The position numbers were made by a program, and so were the translations under genes. Under the pieces are notes generated by a model. That model had not been told where the DNA came from, made no database searches, and was given only the letters and a program-made list of their open reading frames with translations. A stretch of 64,000 bases of DNA from NCBI GenBank assembly GCA_036245525.1, contig BTPG01000004.1, positions 231,279,752-231,343,751 of the forward strand, read 5' to 3'. This document shows, piece by piece, positions 56,397 through 64,000 of the stretch (positions within the stretch are counted from its first letter, which is position 1; each line of letters begins with the position of its first letter). This stretch comes from Semisulcospira habei. Lineage: Eukaryota; Mollusca; Gastropoda; Semisulcospiridae.

Positions 56397-57376
56397 AGAA
56401 GCAAAAGTGAGTAACTATGTTCTGGGCCAGCGGTCGTCCAGCGTCGTGTGTGGTAAACTTTAACTTTGGCATTTTCTCAGAGACTATTCAAGCTACAGTC
56501 TTCAAACTTGGCCGAAGGATGCTTTGTGGTAAGACCTTTCTAAACATACCACTTTTAGTGACCTCTCACAAAGGTCAAGGTCACAGGGGATCAGGAAATA
56601 GGTAAAAAAAATAGCTATATTTTGACATCATTTATTTTTTCTCAAAATTAATACTATTCACAACTAAAAACCCAAACTTGGTACAACGATACCTGATGGT
56701 AAGAGTAAGACGTTTCTATACATACTAATTTGGTTGATCCCTCGGAAAGGCCAAGGGTCACAAGAACTCAGGAATAACCATATTTTGACAAAATATGTTT
56801 TTACTCAAATAGCATTCACAGCTTCAAACCCAAACTTGCTACAGAGATACCTGATGGTAAGACCTTTCTATGCAAACTAATTTGGATGACCCCCCATAAA
56901 TGTCAAGGGTCACAAGAGCTCAGGAAATAGGTTTAAAAAAAAGAAGCCATATTTTGACAAGAAATGTGGGTTTTTTTTTCTCAATTACTATTCACAACTT
57001 CAAACCCAAACTTGCTACAGAGATACCTGATGGTAAGACCTATCTATGCGTACTAATTTGGAATACCATTGGAAAAGGTCAAGAGGTCGGCAAATGTGTA
57101 TAAAATGCCATTTTTTTTTTCATAGAATTGTAGTTATTATCAACATTTTGGCAAACTTTCAATCAAATTTGGCACAAAGGTGGATGGTGATAAGACCTTC
57201 CTATAAAATTTATACTAATTTAGGCGACTCATCCCAAAGGTCACGGTGGTTTAACAGATGTGTGAAAAGTGATTAAATTTTGAGAAAACACAGATTTTGT
57301 TGGTGCAGAAGCCATCCCTTTACTTATTGTCACGTGTGGTCATACACGTGAGCCATAAGGGCTTTGCCGTTCTTTT
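56397..57376 (+). repeat. Dispersed repeat G, copy 2
   Basis: Same order as copies 1 and 3, from ggcacaagcgagaagcaaaa to cacgtgagccataagggctt. Units acccaaacttggtacaacga and following. It ends in a poly-T and G-rich tract (57376-57440). Confidence 0.85.
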
Positions 57377-57440
57377 TTTTTTTTTTTTTTTTGGTTGATG
57401 GGGGGGGGGGGGGGGGGGGGGGGGTGGGGGGGGGGGGGTG
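57376..57440. repeat. Poly-T then poly-G tract
   Basis: About 19 T, gttgat, then two G runs. Confidence 0.9.
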
Positions 57441-57772
57441 TTCTGTAGTTGGCGCCAGAATGGTTAGTGCTGTACAGAGGTCTGCATTATTGTTACACCA
57501 ATATTTTGGGGGGGGCTAGTCGGCAGATAGTCGACGAGTGTTCTTCAATTCATGGTTATAGTTGGTGATTCTACTGTGCTGTGTTTCAGCCCCATTCTTT
57601 TTGCAAAAGACAGATTCTCACGAGCACCCAGTCGCAGTAGCTCCAGATAATCTATATGTGTTGGCCAAGCCTGGCTCCAGATGTCTTGCGTTCTCCTGTT
57701 GTTTACAGCTGAGCTTAGTTGATGGGCTGTGCAATTCTATTGCGCAGTCATCCAACCCCTTCTTTTTGCAAA

Positions 57773-57774
<2 letters not shown>

Positions 57775-57860
<86 letters not shown>
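57775..57860. repeat. (TA)n microsatellite
   Basis: AT units with two single-base slips. Confidence 0.96.
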
Positions 57861-57862
<2 letters not shown>

Positions 57863-57879
57863 TCATGAGCCCCTGCGGT

Positions 57880-58012
57880 GGCAGTACAATACAGGTGCGG
57901 TGGCAGTACTGTACTGGTGCTGTACTGGTGCGGTGGCAGTACTGTACAGGTGCGGTGGCAGTGCTGTACTAGTGCGGTCACGGTACTGTATTGGTGCGGT
58001 CGCATGGGCTCA
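57880..58012. repeat. GGTGCGGTGGCAGTACTGTACT short tandem repeat
   Basis: About six units of 12-22 bp (ggtgcggtggcagtactgta). They lie between two half-arms of a type-A hairpin (ttctcatgagcccctgcg and gcatgggctcatgg), so they grew inside its loop. Confidence 0.8.
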
Positions 58013-58147
58013 TGGTAGTACTAGCCCTGATGCTGGTATAGCTTGGTTCCGGTTTCTCATACATCATGTGTGCCTTGGCAAGGTGATCGCTACTCATTTG
58101 CAAGAGACATAATGAAACATTTATGTCTCCTATAATTAGTTAGTTAC

Positions 58148-58173
58148 TCCCCCCCCCCCCCCCCCCCCCCCCC
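58148..58173. repeat. Poly-C run
   Basis: About 25 C. Confidence 0.9.
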
Positions 58174-58714
58174 ACCCCAGACAAAATCTTCAGCTTTCTG
58201 AGAGAATCCAATATATTTTAGCAAGATTTGAGCGTTCATAGACTATTGAATTTTATTATTTTGACCTTTCTGAGAGTCTAGACTTTTCCTTTAAAGACTC
58301 ATGCGCCATTTTACGATTTTAGCATGAAATATTTTAAAGATATGTTTACATCGTAAGACCTTTCTTTTAGTCTGGATGGCCAGATTTTACCCTTCCCGGT
58401 GTGAGATGGCCTTAGTCACCTGCTCAGCGTTAAAACCAAATATCTATGTTCCTTATGCCTAATTTTGGTTACATTGTGTTTTTAAGACGGATGGCAGTCA
58501 TTGTGCGGCCATTTCAGGAGCAAACTCATGATCACTGGCAGTGAAGGGGTTAACCCTTGCCCACGCGTCATTAACCCATTCATTGCCAGTGGCTAGAGAT
58601 CATATTCTGAAACCGTCACACACCACAACAAAAAAAATGAACAACACTACCACCTTGACCACCAATGTTTGTATGCTTTTGTAGCTCTGTTCTGTGGATT
58701 TCCATTAACATATT

Positions 58715-58929
58715 TTAACCCTTTTCATTCTGATACACCCATTGCTTGAAAGAAGTTTGACTGATAGTTTAAGAGTGGTGCCAGAATAGCTTCGTGCCTG
58801 AGGCGCCAAGCTATTCTGGCACCACCCTTGAACTAAACCAGTTGATGCTCTATCACCTTATCTTTAATGTCCGCATCTTACGACAATAAGCAAATTGTAC
58901 AAAATCTGCATCAGGATGTAATGGGTTAA
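58715..58929. mobile_element. TTAA hairpin element, type B3
   Basis: TTAA at 58715 and 58926; ends CCCTTTTCATTCTGATACACC and GCATCAGGATGTAATGGG. Confidence 0.85.
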
Positions 58930-59156
58930 GAACTCGGGTTCATTTACACTTTTAAAAAAGTGCTGACATGATCTGGACTGTGAAAGTTAAAGGAGATGAA
59001 TAGATTTTAACGCTATGTTTAAAAAAAAAAATTTACACTTCAAGATCAGCAAAACCAAATGCATAGATTTTAATGACATGCATTTTGTCACGTTTACACT
59101 GCATCGTCTTACCTTGATAAGTAGTTCTCACACAAATTCAGTCACTGGTGGTGTGT

Positions 59157-59377
59157 TTAACCCATCACATCCTGAGTGCTTTTATTGTTTTTTTTTGTTA
59201 ATTGCTTTTTCTCTATGAAAATACATTACATATTAGGAAATAGATCAAGCATTTTAGTTCAACGATGGTGCCAGAATAGCGTGGCACCTCAGACGCCAAG
59301 CTATCCTGGCACCACCCTTGAACTATCATAGTCAAATTTATTTCAAGCACTGGGTGTATCAGGATGAAAGGGGTTAA
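59157..59377. mobile_element. TTAA hairpin element, type B
   Basis: TTAA at 59157 and 59374; CCCATCACATCCTGAG and ATCAGGATGAAAGGGG. Full stem gatggtgccagaatagcgtg. Confidence 0.85.
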
Positions 59378-59432
59378 TATGAATGGGCTATACATGTATC
59401 ACACATGCAAATGAGGATATTGGTGAAATACA

Positions 59433-59611
59433 TTAAGCCATTTAGCCCCAAATCCCTATAGCAGGAGATGGACCTTGATAATTCAAGGGTAGTGAATTAT
59501 TATGGCCAATGCATCTCCAACTGGCACATGGTCATTAGCAGGCGCCTCCAAAATTAAGTAAAATTTGGGAAATGCGGGCGTGGGGTTTCAAACTTTAAAA
59601 CATGGGGTTAA
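59433..59611. mobile_element. TTAA element, type B1, hairpin centre deleted
   Basis: TTAA at 59433 and 59608; GCCATTTAGCCCC on the left. caagggtagtgaattattat joins the two arms with the ggcgcc core gone. Confidence 0.75.
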
Positions 59612-60049
59612 TTACCAACAGATCCTGAAATCACTTGGAAATTTGGTGATGAAAGTGAGAAAATTTGGCTGATGGGAATATATATTATATATAGCTATTA
59701 GCAATACCAGTACTTTACGAGCAGGATGGCAAAAGTCCGTAATTTTGTGAAAAGTGAGATTTTCATCGTCATAAGGTATGCAGGGCAGAGCATGCCTGAC
59801 TGAACACTGGGTAGCTATCGTCCCCTATTCAGAGTACATTTTGCAGGCTGTGCACCAGTGTGAAGAAGTTTCGAACAGTACTGGTGGGTGTACATGCACA
59901 AGGCGGTTATCACCCACACTGCCAGCAGAGGCAGTTAGTTATTTGGGTTTAACGCGGAACAGGTGATTAAGGCCATCTCAGGGTGGGCCAACAGAGGCAG
60001 AAAGTGTTTTTGAAATTATTGTAAATTCAGCATCAAAGGTCCCCAGCTG

Positions 60050-60183
60050 TCAAATGAACATGGACACAAAGTTTCAGCAAGAGGCATGGATTCTCATGAG
60101 CCCCCGCGATTGCGGGGACTCATGAGAATCTATACCTCTTGCAGCTGGGTGGCGTTTGAGTTTTCTCCGCAGTAAACAGGTTG
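60050..60183. mobile_element. TTAA hairpin element, type A, next to KIF14 exon 4
   Basis: gcaagaggcatggattctca, tgagcccccgcgattgcggg, catgagaatctatacctctt; right end gcagtaaacaggttga. It ends about 60 bp before the exon 4 acceptor. Confidence 0.75.
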
Positions 60184-60240
60184 AAAATTTTATACCTGTG
60201 CACGCAGTAAATGCCGTCTTGTGTGTGTGTGTGCGTTCAG

Positions 60241-60339
60241 GTGAAGATCAGCGTGGAGATCAGCTTTTTTGAAATCTACAATGAGAAGATCCACGACCTG
60301 CTGGCGTCGTCCAAGGACAAAAATGGGAAGAAAGCCACT
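60241..60339 (+). CDS. KIF14-like: KIF14-like exon 4
   Basis: Acceptor gtgcgttcag; donor GCCACT|GTAAGT. Encodes VKISVEISFFEIYNEKIHDL and a Lys-rich loop. EIYNEKIHDLL is a kinesin hallmark. Confidence 0.94.
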
Positions 60340-60493
60340 GTAAGTTGACCCTTCACTTTGTGTGATTTTCTGTGTCAGTTGGGTGTACTGTGACGTGGTT
60401 GTTAACTGTACAAATGTACAGCGTGCTTTTTTGTCAAAAGTTCATTTTCTTACATTTTTACCCCAGTCGTGTCAATCTTTTATTTGTTTGCAG

Positions 60494-60577
60494 TTGAAAG
60501 TGCGGGAACACCCTGAGCTGGGGCCGTACGTGGAGAGCCTGTCAACATTTGTCGTCAACTCCTTCGAAGATGTTGAG
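60494..60577 (+). CDS. KIF14-like: KIF14-like exon 5
   Basis: Acceptor atttgtttgcag; donor GTTGAG|GTGAGC. Encodes LKVREHPELGPYVESLSTFV and VNSFEDVE, leading to the switch I helix, which must lie in an exon beyond 64000 or in sequence I failed to recognise. Confidence 0.92.
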
Positions 60578-60629
60578 GTGAGCTAGCACAGCACTAATAC
60601 TTTTATTTACACTTGACAAACACATTTTT

Positions 60630-61620
60630 GGCTCACATGCAAAGCAAAAGTAAGTATGTTTTGGGCCAGTGGTCGCGTCCGTCCGCTATCGCCTGTGGTA
60701 AACTTCAACGTTGGCAATTGCTCGGGGACTATTTAAACCACATTTTTCAAACTTGGTCTAAAGATACTTTGTGGTAAGACCTTTCTAAACATACCAATTT
60801 GAGTGACCTCTCACAAAGGTCAAGGTCACAGGGGATCAGGAAATAGGTAAAAAAGCTATTTTTTGACATAATTTATTTTTTCTCAAATACTATGCACAAC
60901 TTCAAACCCAAACTTGGTACAAAGATACCTGATGGTAAGACCTTTCTATTTGTACTAATTTGGTTGATCCCTCAGAAAGGTCAAGGGTCACAAGAGCTCA
61001 GGAAATAGGTGAAAAATAGCCATATTTTGACAAAAGATATTTTTTCTCAAATAATATTCACAACTTCAGATCCAAACTTAGTACAGAGATACCTGATAGT
61101 AAGACCTATCTATGCATACTAATTTGGATGACCCCTCAGAAAGGTCAAGGGTCACAAGTGCTCAGGAAATAGGTCCGAAATAGCCATATTTTGACAAAAG
61201 ATGTTTTTTCTCAAATACTATTCACAACTTTAAATCCAAACTTGCTACAGAGATATCTGATGGGAAGACCTTTTTATGCATACTAATTTGGATGACCCCT
61301 TGGAAAGGTCAAGGGTCACAAGAGGCTGGCAAATGTGTGTAAAATGTTGATTTTTGATAAAATTATAGGTATTCCCAAATTTTTGCAAATTTTTCAACTA
61401 GATTTGGTACAAAGATAGCTGATGATAAGACCTTTCTATGCGTACTAATTTAGTCAACTCATCACAAAGGTCAAGGGTCATGGGGGGTTGACAGATGTTT
61501 GAAAAATGCTTACATTTTCAGAAAACATGGATTTTGCTGCTGCAGAATCCAGCCCTTGTCACAAAGGTCACACATGTAAATTGGTCATACACGTGAGCCA
61601 TAATGGCTTTGCCTTTCTTA
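60630..61620 (+). repeat. Dispersed repeat G, copy 3
   Basis: ggctcacatgcaaagcaaaa to cacgtgagccataatggctt, with five or six internal units. The most complete copy. It starts 53 bp past KIF14 exon 5. Confidence 0.88.
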
Positions 61621-61637
61621 TTTTTTTTATAGAATGT

Positions 61638-61702
61638 GCTGGTCTGCGATTTTGGACCTGACAGCCTAAGGCTGTAAGGACCAAAATCACAGACCAGCAC
61701 AG
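61638..61702. repeat. Palindrome family C, copy 2
   Basis: gtgctggtctgcgattttgg pairs with ccaaaatcacagaccagcac around ctgacagcctaaggctgt. Near-perfect. Confidence 0.85.
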
Positions 61703-62931
61703 GTTTGTTTGTTACTATACAAAATTCATTGTACAAGCAAGTGCAATGTACGCAGACTTTCAACCAGTCGCACGCACAGACTCACAAACGCAACGGGCAC
61801 ATACACAACAACGCTAACCCAAAACATTCTCTTTTCTCTGTGGCCCCACTTACTAAACAAACTAACAAAACGTGAACTCGAAAATACTCTTTACAAGATA
61901 TACAATTCTCAACACTACCACATCACCCTCACATCCTCTTGACTCGCTCCTCTAGTGCAGCCTCTGTTGACTTTGATGTCTTGGCACCAAGCCTCTCGCT
62001 TACAGAGCGGTGAATGTCCTCCTGACACGTTCCTCCAGTGGCAGCCAATAATATCATAACACTTGCTTAACACACACATATTGGATGATATGAGGTACAT
62101 TACATAACCTGGCTGCTACAAATAAATCTACACGTTTATTCTTACGCTCGTGCTTCATAAAACAGACTAGATTCTCAACACACCATAACTTGGTCACTAC
62201 ACTGAAACAGACTATAACATGACGCAGCGCCATACATTGGTTCGTACATAGGAAAAGATTATTCTTCACACAACCATGTACTACCTTTATAAACGACTTA
62301 TGCATACATGCCTCACATTCCTTAGTTATCCATCTCAGTAAATAACTATGTAGGAAAATAACCGGTTATCTCAACAAATTCACAACTGACATAACTGAAC
62401 CAAATCAACGCTGCACACCCGAACTAAATCTTACTAACGCATACTACCTGTAATTCAGTATCTGTCAATCATACATATAAGAAAAACATACCTGAAATCT
62501 AGGTCTCAGAGTCTTGGAATACGGCTAGCATATCCACATACGTCCGCCCTCGATGACAGAATAGCCTGTACTGAATAGAGCTCTGTTAGACTGAGCTCTC
62601 CCTAAAAGTAAAACTCTGTGCTACTCGCTGCAATCGTGAATACACGGACTACTGATTACACCCGAAAAATTGCTGACACTTAAGTACAATGCAGAAACTC
62701 TTAGAAATGATAGTTACAACACATTTTTTTGAAAAGTTGACCTAACGATGCATTTTCATAGGTGCCAATGACACTTTTTCTAAGTAAATTACTGTGCTTG
62801 CTGTGATGCAGCTCTATGCCCAGGTGTCACACCAGGGAGGAAGAATATATGTCACTCGGAATATTTGGATATTTGATCGATTTTAATGCTTTGATCTTCT
62901 CATTCGCACGACAAACAATAGACAAGACGTA
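61703..62931. other. No gene recognised
   Basis: Presumed KIF14 intron 5. No switch I/II kinesin exon seen on the plus strand. Short ORFs without domains. Confidence 0.45.
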
Positions 62932-63342
62932 TAATAATAATAATAATAATACCGTTATTATATAGGCGCTTTTTCTCAATTTTGGGGAAATCGACTCAAA
63001 GCGCCGCGCCTGAAACCCAACACACACGAAACAGACACGGATTTACGCCATTTAAGACAGACACAGTACAAACACAGTACAAGACAAACGAAGGGCCAGT
63101 CAGCTACTGAAGTTACAGAGATTTTTGATCGCTTGTATTGGAAATTTTGTAAAGTGGCCTGAGACCGGTACCAAAGTGTGGGGGGTGGAAGAACCGGAGT
63201 ACCCGGAGAAAGAACCCCCGACGGTCCGCCCGAATTAACGGTGACACTTACCAGAGGAGAAAAGTCCAACGCCGGAACCCGGTATCGAACCGCGCACCTT
63301 TGGCATTGGTGGCAGGCGCCTTAACCACTGCGCCACGGACCT
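62932..63342 (-). mobile_element. tRNA-derived SINE family 1, full length
   Basis: Minus strand: ggtccgtggcgcagtggtta (box A), gcggttcgataccgggttcc (box B), cggaccgtcgggggttcttt, tactccggttcttcc, ggcgctttgagtcgat, ending (TAT)n at 62932-62950. Same length as 25200-25600. Confidence 0.85.
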
Positions 63343-64000
63343 ACGCAATATTCACTCAATTTATACATGCATCTGTAAAATACGCACACCCTCAACCATT
63401 CGCACAATGTTCACAGCACTAACCACACATCCTACACTTATTGTTCCACTACGATGTCACATCTCAATGTCTGTCGAAAATAACTGACACTAATTAATGC
63501 TTAGATCCTCGAACGATCAAACAGTTTGATTACTCCGACCGTGAATAAAGGTGAATGTAGCGTCGCTGCTTGTTGGGATAAAGATGAATGTAGCGTCGCT
63601 GCTCGTTGATTCAGTCACACCACTGGTCGAATAATCGCACTGTCTCTCGCGATGGCACATCGAAGCTCCACACGTACACCGCCAGGATCAACTTGCTATC
63701 TCATACACCACGTTGATTGATTACATTTCCACATGAAGCATACACAAATCCAACTTCTCAGCTGGTGATAAGGGGCATCTATACAACATATAAAACGTAT
63801 CTCTCCATAAGACATCCGCCATTGCTTAAAAGATACTTCCGCCGGAATGACGACACACTGTAGCGATGACGACCGCTAACGGCTTCCGGACGTTGTCGCC
63901 GATTCCCGATCGTTTCCGACATCGAATAAAATATTGTAATAACAATCAATTTGAAATACTATGCACACACACGAATACGACGTATTTCCGCACAACACAT
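63343..64000. other. No gene recognised
   Basis: A 37-bp direct duplication (gaatgtagcgtcgctgct at 63553 and 63588) is the only structure noted. Confidence 0.45.

Larger units (their letters stand above)
44288..60577 (+). other. KIF14-like: KIF14-like kinesin gene, first five coding exons (3' end beyond window)
   Basis: Exons 44288-44400, 48093-48347, 50862-50952, 60241-60339 and 60494-60577 splice in frame by GT-AG introns to about 214 residues: the first half of a kinesin motor domain, an ATPase that moves on microtubules. Order: VAVRVRPYSQRE (strand 1), [32 protein letters not shown] (P-loop), GIIPRFCEELF, VEISFFEIYNEKIHDLL, LKVREHPELGPYVESLS. The SFWSFD, GIIPRFCE and REHP..GPYVE combinations are typical of KIF14 (kinesin-3), which acts in cytokinesis. 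Only about 28 residues precede the motor, unlike the long extension of vertebrate KIF14. The switch I/II exons (NxxSSRSH, DLAGSE) and the tail are not in the window. Confidence 0.88.

Noticed and set aside
55882..56472. 196-codon minus ORF
   Set aside because: No domain, unusual composition, and its 5' part is antisense to repeat G.

Overview
This is a repeat-dense eukaryotic (metazoan) window. It has split genes with GT-AG introns, tRNA-derived SINEs, non-LTR retrotransposon debris, hundreds of bases of dinucleotide and mononucleotide runs, and a 500-base assembly gap (22253-22752). Gene content and repeat style fit a mollusc, probably a marine gastropod. That taxon is inference; no database search was possible.

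Three host genes can be read by splicing. (1) Minus strand, 16232 down to 6772: six exons of a copper type II ascorbate-dependent monooxygenase (DBH/MOXD1-like). They cover the C-terminal catalytic half with the CuB ligands HxH and Met; the N-terminal exons are not seen. (2) Minus strand, 40691 down to 33033: a two-exon C2H2 zinc-finger gene of about 504 residues with a cluster of SUMO-consensus motifs, plus two decayed paralogous copies (22940-23770 and 31638-32140). (3) Plus strand, 44288 onward: the first five exons of a kinesin closest to KIF14, with intact P-loop. They are spread over 16 kb by repeat-packed introns and the gene runs off the window. The KIF14-like and zinc-finger genes are divergent, with start codons 3.6 kb apart.

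The rest is mostly mobile and tandem DNA. The dominant signal is a group of short palindromic elements, more than 35 copies, bounded by TTAA and usually ending 5'-CCC...GGG-3' (piggyBac-like termini). Each has a near-perfect hairpin core of one of two main sequences: one centred on GGCGCC, the other carrying CTCATGAGCCCC. Several copies abut and share a single TTAA. Region by region: 1-3.5 kb, an 831-bp tandem duplication and a LINE 3' end; 9.7-11.6 kb, 35 copies of a 55-bp minisatellite; 18-22 kb, microsatellites, a SINE, a 39-bp minisatellite and RT pseudogenes; 24.7-27.0 kb, a hAT-like element with 8-bp target duplication holding a SINE and a 189-bp hairpin array; 29.4-31.6 kb, a LINE with a 5' inversion and 13-bp target duplications; 36.7-39.2 kb, a 48/41-bp minisatellite with higher-order periodicity; 45-61.6 kb, KIF14 introns with three copies of a ~1-kb repeat and many TTAA hairpins.

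The host genes show no shared pathway. What ties the window together is layered transposition, with many insertions datable relative to each other by nesting.
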